A stretch of 64,000 nucleotides of DNA from Allodiplogaster sudhausi. Taxonomy: Eukaryota; Nematoda; Chromadorea; Rhabditida; Diplogasteridae. Numbering within the stretch: position 1 is the first letter of the stretch; each line of letters opens with the position of its first letter. Shown here piece by piece: positions 45,721 through 57,102 of the stretch. The notes below the pieces were generated by a model that saw only the letters and a list, made by a program, of their open reading frames with translations, was not told the DNA's origin and searched no databases. The translations under genes were made by a program, and so were the position numbers. The stretch is taken from positions 389,501 to 453,500 of the forward strand of contig CALZFC010000104.1 in NCBI GenBank assembly GCA_945643635.1, in the 5' to 3' direction.

Positions 45721-48700
45721 ATGAGCAACGCCACAGGAAATTCCATCCGTTAGTTTCTTTCGGCTAATTAAAAGAATATATTTCGTTTCTTTAATAATAA
45801 AAGAGAGGCGAAATAGTTATATTTGTGGAAACATAAGTTCTTTTTCTTTTCTTAAAAAAAACTAAATTTTTAAGCAGAACCTTTTGAGGATAGCTATAAG
45901 ATTTTGGTACAGAATGACTATCGATTATTCAAAGGGCTTTGTTGAACAGAGAAAGAAAGATAAATATATCTCTTTAGCCTCGCTCTCTCGCGCAGACAAG
46001 CCGAATCCATCGATTCGCAGTGGCTCCAAAGAGGCGCAGCAATATGTCGGCTTTGCGAACTTTCCCAATCAGGTTTGCTTTGAGAAGTAAAAAAAAAACA
46101 AATGATGATGAAATTGTATCATGTTCTCCGATCTCTTCCACTGACAATTAGATGAAAGGAAACAAAATCAATAACTTGTATGAATGCGGGAGCCAAATGA
46201 ATGGGCCGTTGTTCTGTTGTTTTGCCGAATCAAATACCATTAAGACATTTCGCTCGTCTTCCTTTAATTAAAATGGTTAGCAACGCCCAGTTCTCGTGGT
46301 AGTCAAGGTTTCTAGGATGTCTCATTGGCATGAGGTAAAGTTAACAACAACCTAAGTAGAAATTGTATATTAATTATCTTAATTGTTTTTGCCCGTGAGT
46401 TCTTAAAATATGGAGCCTAATCTTGCAATCTTGTCTTATATTTAACTAGGAAAAGGATGTGAGATTAATTCAGGTCTTCCGCCGTGCGATAAAGAATGGA
46501 TTCGAGTTCACTCTTATGGTTGTTGGTGAGTTTAACGTGTATTTTTGTGTGTACACATTTCTTAAGAAATCTTATCAGTGGTACGCTGCTTGGAGAAAAA
46601 AGTCGTATGGAGAAAAAAAATGACCGAAAAAGAAAGTGGTTAAGAAAAGAAAAGAATTGAAGGCGAGAGCGGCCTGGGCAAGTCAACCTTCGTGAACACG
46701 CTCTTCATGGCGGAGATCAATGATCCAGCTCAGCAGAGCGTCCCTCTCAGCCATTCCACTGTCAAGATTGACCAGAAACATGTTCGGATTCTAATTCATT
46801 CATTTTAACGCTTTTGTTACTTGTTGTTATGGCTGTTCTCGGTAATGATGATTTTCTGCTTTCTCACACTCACAAGACATTTTTTCTATGGAGTAATGGA
46901 ATAATGTGCAATTTTCGCTTACTAAAAAGGTTTTTATTTTAATCCTGAGTGCATTATTATAGAAGAGACTGTTAGTTGTGATCGAAAAAAAAATGAATTG
47001 CAGGTGAAGCTCGTCGAGAATGGAATTACACTCAAGCTGACTCTCGTGGACACGCCCGGCTTTGGCGATGCAGTGGATAATAGCAAGTGGTCAGATTTCT
47101 TTTTAAATTATTCGTCACTTGTTTGTTCGCTTTGAAAAGAGTACTATGATGAAAAACTTTAAAAAAAACCACCTTCCTATAAACAAAATAGCCATTTAAT
47201 GTCGGGCTTACCATTTGATTTCATTACAGCACACATACCAATGAGATAGTCAGTAAAAATAAAGAGTGTTCAGATTATAAATGTATGGATTACGGTATAT
47301 TGATGTAAAGTACAGTATCTCTCATTTTCCAGCTGGGAGCCCGTGGTGGAGTACATCGAGTCGCGTTACCGAGACTACTTTGCAGAGGAAACGAAGATTG
47401 AGAGAAAGGTGCAGATTCCTGACCGCTGTGTCCACCTGTGCCTCTACTTCATCTCGCCGACTGGACATGGGTTAGGGAGGAGAGAGAGAGAGAGAGAGAG
47501 AGAATCGAAATGGAGAGAGAGAGAGAGAAGCAAAATAGATGGAGAGCGAGAAAGAGAAAGTAGGGAAGTGGAGACAGAAGATGGGAAGGAGGGAGGCAGA
47601 GAAGTGTAAAAATAATAGTATATACATGGAGAATCACAGTAGAGTGAACGTAAACTGGTGATAGGGAGGAGTAGTGGAGATTAGTGGAGAAGTACGACGA
47701 GAGAGATGAGAGATAGAAGAAGACGAAGAGAACAGCAAAGATGCAGTCTTGATTACTTTGCATTCCAGCATGAGTCACACCGTGGCAGTTGTTTACCAGA
47801 GAATATAAGGACATGATAGCAAGTATTCATCATCATTCCAATGACAGGGCCATATATGACGAATAATGGAAGTGTGCTGAAAATTGGGATTTATTTTAAA
47901 GTGTTAATAAAACATGGAGGGGCAAGATTCTAACAAAATCAGGGCAGCTTTGCGAAATCCACAGAACCTTTTTCCTCTGCATAAAAACTGGTTGTGAGGG
48001 GGGGGGGGGGTGTTCTATTGTGAATGTTCCCAATAAGGGGGTAGAAAAGTTTTTGGCGGTTTCTAGGGGAATTTATTCGAAATGCAATGTTCGTGAATAT
48101 AAAAATCTAAAAAAAAATATATATATGTATATATAAATATATATGTTGCTATTATTTGTTTATATTTGCAGTCTGAAGCAGCTCGACGTGGAATTCATGA
48201 AGAAGATCCACGAGTTGGTCAACGTCATTCCAGTCATTGCCAAAGCAGACTGCCTGACCAAGGACGAGTTGGCCAAGTTTAAGAGCCAGGTAAGGTAGCA
48301 CTTTAAGAGGCATTCATTGTTATTGTTGCAATCATTATGATCTGACTTATTTGGTCATTCAGAAGTAACGAATCTATTTTCAGATTCAACGTGACATCGA
48401 CGCCCACGGAATTCACGTCTACAAGTTTCCAGAGGTTAAATTAATTGGCATGAAGTTTGGTGCAGGGCATAGATTGAAGATTCAGTGGAAAACAATGAAC
48501 CCTTCAAGATATACATACAGATGATGGCAGTTTTTAATATATTATATTTTAATATATTATAATTGTAGGCAGAAGACGAGGATGAGAAGAAGCAGCAAGA
48601 TCCTCACAAACAGCGAGTTCCATTCGCCATCGTTGGCAGCAACCAAATGAAGGACGAAGCGGGCAAGAAGATTCGATACAGGTTACTGTGTTTTTCATTA

Positions 48701-50925
48701 CGAATAAGGCTTACATTAAATACATCTTTAGTTCGTTAAGCTATTCTTGGTTCAACTATTCAACAGATCTACACCTTTAAAATGTTCTGGAAAGATAAAG
48801 TGATAGTTATGTTTCTTTTTGTCGACTGACCATGAGCGTTAGTATTTCAACAAAAATGATAGAGTTTGGATCATTTTGGTTTTTTTTGTTTAATTTGAAA
48901 ATATTAGGGGAATAATTCACTTTTGCAGAGAGTACGCATGGGGCACCGTGGAAGTGGACAACCTCGAGCACAACGACTTCCTCTCTCTGCGCTCCATGAT
49001 AATCCGCACCAATCTCGTCGATCTCATCGATGTCACACGCAACGTGCACTACGAGAACTTCAGATTTAGGTTAGGAGAGGGAGAGAGTACGAGAGGGACA
49101 GAAAGGAAGACAGAGATAGACAGAGAGAGGATTGAGAAGGAGGGAAGAAAAATAAGACGAAAAAGCAAAGTGGCGATAAAAAATAATTGTTTGAGTGCAA
49201 TTTCAGGCAGATGAACGGAAAGCAGGCAACCGGAGCTAACAATGCGTTGGCTGTTAAGGGAGGAAAGGCACTCGCGAAGGAGGACAAGTCAGCTTTGTCT
49301 CTCGTCATATCTCTCTCTCTCTCTCTCTCTCTCGCCATCTCTTTCTCTTCTCACTCACTGTCTCACAATCAGTTATTGGCTGTCATATGGAGAAGTGTAC
49401 GTTTATTTCTCCCCCCCCCCCACATGTAAGAACGTATTTGTGATTGGGATGTAGTTTTTACTTAATATCGATGTGAACAAGACCATTTTTTGAAATATTA
49501 ATTTTACTAGATAGATATTCTAAAGTCTTCACTTCCAGGGATCCCTTCACTCGAATGAAAGAGGAACAGAATCAGAGAGAGAAGGAGATTACGAAGAAGG
49601 AAGCGGAGTACGAGAACACGTTGAAGGCAAAGGTAAGGAGATTGAGAAGGAAGACAGAAAATGTTATCATCTGGACAAATTTGTATTTGAAATAGCACAG
49701 TTGTGGAATTCTGTTGAGTAAATGAGTCATGGATCTCTAGTTTGCAGGAGAGAAAGAGAGACCCAACTACCCATACTATCAGCCTTTTTTTGTTTCTCAC
49801 TATCTAGGCGTAAAGATGATTCTCTCTCTCTTCCCCTCTCTCTTCTTTCTCTCTCTCTCTTCCCCTCTCTCCTCTTTCTGTCTTCCCTCTCTTCTTTCTC
49901 TCTTCCCCTCTCTCTTGCCCTCTATTTCCCCCTCTCTCTTCTCTCTCCCCCGATAACAACTATCCTCCTCCATCTTCTCAGAAGGGTGACTGGGAGAATC
50001 GTCTGACGTTGAAGGCTCGCAAGATCGAAGAGAGAGAGACGGAACTGCGCCAGCTGCTCGAATCCAAGAAGCTTGAACTCGCACGAATTCAGGCTGGAGA
50101 AGTAAGTGACTGTTATGACCTGGCAGCTTCCCAACATGACATTAGATATCTGAACACACCCGTTTTGAAAAAAAAATTACGTCATCAAACTGACAAAAGA
50201 GGGAATTAATTTAGAAATCCTTGGTGTTCGAAGACCTCCTCCTTTTCCCTATCCGCCAGTCGATTCTATTCTCTTGCAGAACGTGGACTCGCCTGGCATT
50301 GCTCATTCCTCTGCCATGTCTACTTCGAAGATCTCCCTCAGCGATGGCAGCAACAAGACTTCGCCGAGTCTGATTGAGAAGGTAATTTACAATCTAGAAG
50401 TAAATTTATTTTAAAGATCAAAAGCCATAAAATTTCTTATCTAACTACTAATTGGGTTTAGGAAATTCTATTGTAATTTTTAAAGCTTTTCTCTTTTGAG
50501 AAGCCGAGCAGCGCGATGAATTGCTGGCCATTTTGACAATCTTTTTTCGATATCCAGGGATTACGGAAGTCGAAATCTTTCCAAAAAACTCAAAACTGAG
50601 TTTTATTCATAATTTTCTTATCGCCTCTTCATTTCAGGAAGGTTCTTGAAAGTATTGCTGCAAACTCTTTAGACATATTCACACCAAAAATATAGGAAAT
50701 ATAGTAATAAAAAGGCAGGTTATAACGCACATTAGAAGGCATTGGTGTTAATTTAGGGTAAAGCATTATTGTTGAGCAATCTAACGTTCATTTTGCTGTC
50801 TGTCTAAATGCATTATTAAGGACTTATTATTGTATTCTTAATATATTCAAAAAATTTACTGCATTAATGTTGAATTGTTTCAGACAAAGACGCGAAAAGG
50901 ACTCGGGATCTTCCAACGCAACTAA
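45721..50925 (+). CDS. Septin GTPase (UNC-59/SEPT7-like)
   Basis: Septins are GTP-binding cytoskeletal proteins that form hetero-oligomeric filaments at the cleavage furrow and cell cortex. About 15 exons give roughly 455 aa. Order: MSNATGNSI at the start; polybasic-preceding [23 protein letters not shown] then G1 GESGLGKS (near 46665); G3 DTPGFGD (47054); [22 protein letters not shown]-like [41 protein letters not shown]4 AKAD (48240); PFAIVGSN (48617); septin unique element [20 protein letters not shown] and RNVHYENFR (48930-49070); then a C-terminal coiled-coil region (49540-50100, [20 protein letters not shown] and [20 protein letters not shown]). It ends [15 protein letters not shown]. 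The G1, G3 and G4 motifs are all intact, so GTP binding is expected. The coiled coil puts it with SEPT7/SEPT2-type subunits; the match to nematode UNC-59 is from memory. Confidence 0.95.
47483..47545. repeat. GA tract in septin intron
   Basis: A GA-rich tract starts just after the donor GTTAGG of the exon ending TGHG. Unlike most tracts in this window it is purine-rich on the sense strand and sits at the 5' end of the intron. Confidence 0.9.
49301..49948. repeat. CT tracts in two septin introns
   Basis: CT-rich tracts lie at about 49309-49334 and 49820-49950. Each is within a septin intron and pyrimidine-rich on the sense strand; the second runs close to the acceptor of the exon [10 protein letters not shown]. 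Confidence 0.85.
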
Positions 50926-51348
50926 TTGTAAGCTGTTTTAATTCTATAGAATTTTTCTTCAAGATGACAAAATCTGTTTTAATGCATCCCATTTTTGTAC
51001 ATGAATATTCCATTCTTATTGACTTCCCGATTTTACCATATATTGTGTAGTCAATCACACCCGCTCACATCGAAAATATTTTTCATATGATTGGGGCTCA
51101 AGATTTCCAGTGAAGGAGCCAGGTTAATTTTAAGATCCGAAGAGTTTTACGAATTAAAAATTGAAGTCATTTCATCGAATGCTCTTTCCAAGACTGCAAA
51201 ATAATACAGTAGTATTATGCTGACACCTTACTTAAGTTATCTTTCTGTAAATTAAGTGCTTTAGCCACACTTCTTTGCTAATGATTCACTTTTTAATTGT
51301 ATTATTATCTTCATTCCCTCAAATGAGTATTGTGTACTTTTAATGATA

Positions 51349-51354
51349 AATAAA
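51349..51354 (+). terminator. Likely polyadenylation signal of the septin gene
   Basis: AATAAA lies 424 bp after the septin stop codon, in AT-rich 3' flanking sequence. No other gene competes for it. Confidence 0.45.
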
Positions 51355-51359
51355 GAGTC

Positions 51360-52374
51360 TGGCCAATTTGAAAGAGTGGCATTTAAAGAGAAGATATCGG
51401 GGGCCTAACCTTGGAAGAGAAGTAACGACTGGCTACGGGATTTTTTTTATCATCTTTATACAAACGAATTTTTTTTATCAACTTTACCCAAGGGAATGCT
51501 CGGATTTGGTACATTAATGATCTCGAAGAAGTATGCATGTTCACAAGTCAGGAGTACTAATGGTCAGTTTGTAAATGAATAAGAATGAATATGGTTTTTG
51601 TCTCCGTTGCCGTCCGAATCGAAACAAGCGCACTCGTCTGCCTTGTTCTCTTTAACTCCCTCGTGTTTCCGCCCTCCACCTCACCGCCTCATCTCTTTAC
51701 GCACTGATTCCGACTCATCATGAGAGCACCCTTCACCTGTCTTTCCCCGTCCCGTTCCCCTCAACGACCATCCGGGCGTTTTGGAGCGTATACAACCTTT
51801 GCCAGGACTTTGGATTCCGACGCCAGGGGATTCCTTCTCCGCCGACCTGGTTCCTATCGTCGTCGTTAAAAAAAAGTCGACAGACCGCTGAGAAGAGAGC
51901 TTAGGAAGTCATGTTTCATTACCATTTCGTTACCATTTTTTTGCTTTTTTAATGTAATTTGGTTTCTTGCATTTGAGGCTAGACGGCAACGTAGGGCTCT
52001 CATCAACAAATGCCGATATCTGCTAAGATTCAAATGCCAATTTATTTCTTTCATCAAAGGGTCATCAAAGGGTCGTGTTACCTTTATTGTTCTGACACTC
52101 TCGTACTTCTTGTCAACGAGAGAGAAATACAAGGGAGAGAGGGCAGAGGGAAAGGAAGAAAGCAGCATACGACCAGAGAACGAGTGAAGGGAAGAGAGGA
52201 CAGAGAGCGAGAGAGAGAAGGCAGAAGACAGAGAGGAGAGCAGAGAGTCAGATTACACGGCGCTCTCTCGCTGTCAGCATGATTGGAGAACCGTGCGAAA
52301 GCTCCCGAAGATTTTTTGTTCATTCATTTGTATATTAAAACAATAAAAATGTATGTCATTATATACGATATATA
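51360..52374. other. Intergenic region septin / 52.4-kb gene
   Basis: This convergent space has a short direct repeat (GGATTTTTTTTATCA.CTTTA) near 51438-51488 and a purine-rich GA segment at 52118-52250. I see no supported gene. Confidence 0.5.
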
Positions 52375-53976
52375 TCATATGCATAGAATACAAAAAGCGA
52401 TAATTGAAAATTGGTCTTCATTTTCCATCACCCCAATCTCCGTCTGCGTGATGAAGTCGTTGGCGAACGGGCAATTCGGATTCCTGCCGTTTGGCCCTCC
52501 CTGAAATGAAAGTGTGAAACTTTAATTACTTTATAAGCATATATACATACGTAAATATTGCATACCAAATTCCTTTAAATTTAATTAAGATGTATATTTT
52601 AATAAGTTTATTTGATCTCTTCTGTAACCGCCGCCTCCACTGACTATGCAGTTGTAGTAGCTGTGGTTGTGAGAGCGCGCGCTGTCTGGCTCGGCCACCT
52701 GGGACGACTTGGCCGTCTTTAGCGAAAGCGCCGCAGATCTCTCCGTCCGCTCTGGTGGCTAAAATTTTCTCCATTCATTTTTTTTTATTTAGTTTAATTT
52801 ATTTTAATATATATATTTTAATATAGAACTATTGTTTTTATTTTTGAAAAATAGAAAATCTGTTTTTGAAAAATAGATTTTGACTATGGAAGATCTGCAA
52901 ATGAATAACCTTGAGGGGCGAACGTGCCGTCGTTGTCTTCTTCTCTTGGTTCGACTTTTTCTCAGCGATCGAACGCTTCTCCTGACAATGAGCCTCATCG
53001 CTCACTTTCTCGGGGTCTTTCAATTCCTATAAAATTTTGATCTAGATTCATCCATGGGCAATTTCCTCTTGTTCATTGCCTCCACCAGCAATCCCATTGA
53101 GGCACATTCTCCCTCCGTTCTCCTCACACCCTCACCCTCTCCATTCACAGAACCTTGGCAGGCGAGCACTGCGCCGTATTCTTCTCTTGGATCACCTGTT
53201 TCTTCTCTTGAGCCGCTTCCCCTTGATCGATCGCTTTCTCGGGCTCTTTCAATTCCTGTGCAGTTTTTATTTCGCTTAAATATATTTTTATATAAATTTT
53301 TCTTGACCATCTCATCCCAAACGATATTTGATACTAATCTCAGGATGTGCTTCCTATTAAGATCAAAAGACATTTTCATTTTTCAGAGAAAAAACGCCTT
53401 TGGTTTAGGTATGCAAAACTTGAGGTCCGATATCTGTCCAAGTAACTATTGACAGAAGACTATTTAATAATTTTACAAAATTAATGTGCAGCCTGTTGGT
53501 TTAAAAGTTAGTTTTTTTAAGGTGCCTTCGGGACGCTTAAATCGACGCCTTTCGCCTCTGGCGTAGCGCTCTTTTCCTTCTGCTTTTTTGTGGTAGTGAC
53601 TGAAATATAGATAATTAATTGGCTTAATGTATTCAAGAAAATTAAGCGAGCTCTAAAATTCCTTCGTTTTTTTTTCTTCTGAAATCACCAAAGTTTCGGC
53701 GCTGCCGATGGCCGCCTTGAGCGATTCGTTCTTCTTTCGTGAACACAAAACGATCGTCGCCGCTGTCGAGAAAGCCAGCGACACGAGCGCGAACTGCGAA
53801 GGTTAAAAGGGTTTTAGATTATATCTCCACCCCGTGGGATGAATTCAACCCATAGGGGGTAAAATACGGCCCCAGCGGGTCAATAATACAGCAGGCTTTG
53901 TCGTAGTTTCAAGATATGTAGAATAAAAAAACGCGTCAACCCAGTAGAAAGCACCCAGCGAAGGCGAGTCGACCAT
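52375..53976 (-). CDS. Single-pass membrane, Lys/Glu-rich protein with duplicated exon, unrecognised
   Basis: On the minus strand ATG at 53976 opens MVDSPSLGAFYW, which splices in phase to FALVSLAFSTAATIVLCSRK, one hydrophobic segment followed by basic residues (a type III-like membrane anchor). Downstream are an exon ending SATPEAKGVDLSVPKAP (53600-53520), then two homologous exons, ELKEPEKAIDQGEAAQEKKQ (near 53250-53150) and ELKDPEKVSDEAHCQEKRSI (near 53020-52900). Both begin at a phase-0 acceptor and end SPAK or SPLK at a donor. Next come PPERTERSAALSLKTAKSSQ (52765-52630) and a last exon NPNCPFANDFITQTEIGVME (52500-52375). The exon at 53520 can also be read to a TAA, so the locus may be two transcripts or one with a weak donor (GGC|GTCGAT). 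No family recognised. Confidence 0.45.
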
Positions 53977-54146
53977 CTGCCGCTGAGGATATGATGTAGA
54001 ATGAAAGCGACAAGGAGGATAAAGAAACGAAGAAGATGAACGCGTGAGTTCTTTCAAACGCTTCTTCCGAAAGTCCATATTCCTTGAGAACTTTTAAAGT
54101 TCGTTTCCGACTTGTCCTTTGCTCGAAATAGCTTAGCACGCCATAA

Positions 54147-54177
<31 letters not shown>

Positions 54178-54554
54178 TCCTTCCGCCGCCAGATGATTTC
54201 TTCTCTGATGATTTCCCTCTTCTACCTTTCATCGTCGCCTGCTGCTATTCAATTGGCATATATGTAATTAGGCTCGATGCATGCATGGCATCATATGAGG
54301 AATTCTGTTGGCAAAGACCTGGATATTATGAGGAAAAAGAGAATCACCTCTTCTCCATACTTATTCCTAGAGTACAATTCATAACCTCTACGTGATAACT
54401 CAACGCAGTCCATGTTCTCTGCTGTCCTTTTTCCGTCTATCAATCTGATTGATGCATAATAATTGCATGAGCAAATAAAGTTAAGCAAGATACACATTGC
54501 GTGATTCATGATCATTCCATTACTCTTTTTATCCTTTAGCCATTCGCTACACTC

Positions 54555-54602
<48 letters not shown>

Positions 54603-55153
54603 TTTCCACTCTCTCACTCGCAGATGAGGATTTCTCCCCGTCCTTCGCCGATGGTGATGAGACCAAAAGCACGTTGACAAGAACAACTTCATTCTCTAAC
54701 GCCTTCTCGCCGCGAGACATGCACAGCACAATTTCATTTTGTTGCGCAAGCCACTAACGGGCAGTAAAAGAATGTTGAATGCTCCAAAATACCTTGAATT
54801 TTTACAGTTCATTCACTATCACTTTCTATTAAACCATTTATCTTGCTACCCCTTCATGGTAGCATGCTAACTTTTTTCACCTCCCCCTCATTTGCGTATG
54901 TACATATGTAAATACGCAATACATAGTATGTAAATATGTAAATAAATGTACATACATATATTTTCATCACTTTTTCATCTGAACCAGATTGAACATCGTG
55001 CACTCAAATTTATAAGAAAGAATGCTGTAAGGCAATTAAAACTGCATCAATAGAATCAAGATCCTTTATCTGAGATTTGTCGTGGCTGAAGGAGGTTTCA
55101 AAGGTGATGTTCGATTTGATTTAAAATCTGAGGACGAGCGTGAACGTTGATCA
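53977..55153. other. Intergenic region with CT tracts
   Basis: CT tracts occur at about 54147-54178 and 54558-54598. A cluster of alternating GTAC/ATAT words (TACATATGTA type) is seen at 54898-54962. No supported exon. Confidence 0.55.
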
Positions 55154-56280
55154 TCAAAAGAAAATGCGAAAGATAGCAGAGAGATGCCGGGCAGGGTTGC
55201 CTGTTCCGGCCCCGTTAAGACAGCGGCATCGAGGTACAGCAAAGGTCGAGAAGAGAAGGCTCCTAGTGGCTGGCGAGAAGTAGAGAAGAGCCACGGGCAT
55301 ACTGTAGGTCGAGATGAACCCGACGAGGCCTTCCTGAAATATTTATAACACATCAATATATAGGTACATGTAGTTTGGTACGTATTTTACTGAATAAATA
55401 TGTTTATGCTTCTTTTTCCTCTTTAAATACCGTGGATGTACATACATGTACGTATGAACACAAAAGTAGATAAATAAAGCTTTATTAGAGTGATTAACTG
55501 GGGATACAGTAACCTGTTGAGAAAGAGCTCGATCCGCGCTTTCGTTTCCAACGATTTGTGCGATAAAGCTCGCAAAAGTGAGGAGCACTTGGAGCGCGCT
55601 AACGACAGCGTTGACGCAGTTGAAGAGTAGAAGACGGTACTCCAACGCGAGAGCAACTTTCTCTTTCTGCCCGGATTGCTTCTCCAAGAAGTACGATCAT
55701 TTACTGCCTTTGAAAGATTGATATCAAATTATTTTTGTATCCATAATAAACCTTATCAATACAACAGTTATCAATGAATATTTTTCAGACATATGAATGG
55801 CGAATTCCTCATGTTTTTTCGCATAATATGCTATATTTTTTATGTAAATATGTGTGAAAAACAGACAGGTAAAACAATCGATACAATGAATACAAACATA
55901 ACGCTTATGAATTAAAACCGCTGTCAACACGTTCGCAGTGATTGAGAGGAGAAGAACGAGCATGAACAGAACCTGGTTGTCTAGTTCCTGCACGACATGG
56001 TAAATATGACGATTTTCCTAAATACGCGACTTTTACACTTTTTCTTTTGAAATTTTGTTAAAAAGATGACGTAAAAAAGAGACTGACATTCACGACGAGA
56101 GAGAGAAGGGTCTTCTCTTCATCTTCAAGCTCTTTAATCGCGTCGTTATTACTCGAACCCTCAGTTGGGTATCTCTTCGCAACGAAGCAGAATAAACATG
56201 CGCAGATGTGGGCAATGACGTTGAGAGGTAGGCGTCTTCGCGCACTCCATAACTAAAAGAGAGACAGAGAGAGAGAGAGA

Positions 56281-56311
<31 letters not shown>

Positions 56312-57005
56312 GCAGAGACAGAGAATAGTTCTTGAATCTTTCTTGTTGATTTTTGGAAGGCTATTTATGAATTTGTAATCTTCATCAGGAACAACATTAA
56401 GAATGTCTTTTTCATACCATTTCATGTCGTGTTGGGAGAGCGACGGCGCTCAGCCGATTCGCATCCATGTACAGAGACATAATGGCGACGAAGAAACAAC
56501 CTGAGTGATGGACAAAATTGAACTGTCTATTTAGTGGACTCGACTTTATCTCTTTTTTCATTCCTTAAAACATGCATGTAGATGTATGTACATATGTGTA
56601 TGTACATATGTATATAGATCTATTATATATAATAGATGGTTACAGTATACAACAGTGCCAAGGATCGGTAGCATAAGACGTGAATCTTACCAAAAGTTTG
56701 AATCTTGATGATAATTAAGAGAATGCCAGGATAAATTGCAATCCTAATCTCCGCCCACCAGCACGCGCCACGGAGAAGATTGTAGGCTACTGAAGAATGA
56801 ACGTCTTTACCTATCATTGTTCTCTATGGAAATAGAGAAGAAGAAAGAAAGAAATACACGCAGCAGAGAAGAAGCCATGGAAGGGCGTGTTGAAGTGGCA
56901 GTCCTACGTGGTCATGAGCCGAATGAAAAGGAGCAGCATCGGCAGCCAAGCGAGGGGTGCGAAGAAGGAAGTCAGAGAATCTGCCACGATCGACGCGTAC
57001 GACAT
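55154..57005 (-). CDS. Serpentine chemoreceptor-like 7TM protein (nematode type), copy 1
   Basis: Nematode serpentine receptors are large lineage-specific 7TM families expressed mainly in sensory neurons. Hydrophobic exons read in order on the minus strand: MSYASIVADSLTSFFAPLAW plus LPMLLLFIRLMTT (TM1, 57005-56907); LRGACWWAEIRIAIYPGILL (TM2, 56790-56700); GCFFVAIMSLYMDANRLSAV (TM3, 56500-56410, with a D-x-NR-x-x-A motif like the NR..A of nematode receptors); LPLNVIAHICACLFCFVAKR (TM4, 56240-56100); NQVLFMLVLLLSITANVLTA (TM5, 55990-55905); EYRLLLFNCVNAVVSALQVL (TM6, 55690-55505); GFISTYSMPVALLYFSPATR (TM7, 55335 on). An in-frame TAG follows LMTT, and no intron that I tried restores phase into TM2. 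The copy may be a pseudogene or have an exon I missed. Subfamily not fixed. Confidence 0.65.
56250..56318. repeat. GA tract in receptor intron (CT on sense strand)
   Basis: A GAGA-rich tract lies immediately before, in the minus-strand sense, the acceptor of the TM4 exon of the serpentine receptor gene. Confidence 0.9.
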
Positions 57006-57102
57006 CTTCTTCAATCTTCAACGAGCTAGAAACTCAATTTTGAATTCGCGCCTTTTTCCCTGACACAAGGGCGACAGAACAATAGTTTTCGAGAGACACG
57101 AC
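57006..57102. promoter_or_regulatory. 97-bp divergent promoter candidate
   Basis: Only 97 bp separate the proposed minus-strand receptor start (57005) and the plus-strand start at 57103. If both starts are right, the core promoters or 5' UTRs must be shared or overlap. No TATA motif is evident. The inference depends on both hand-called start codons. Confidence 0.35.

Noticed and set aside
45411..45746. Minus-strand ORF overlapping the septin first exon
   Set aside because: It is a shadow of the septin start region and of a CT tract, with an Arg-Glu repeat tail.
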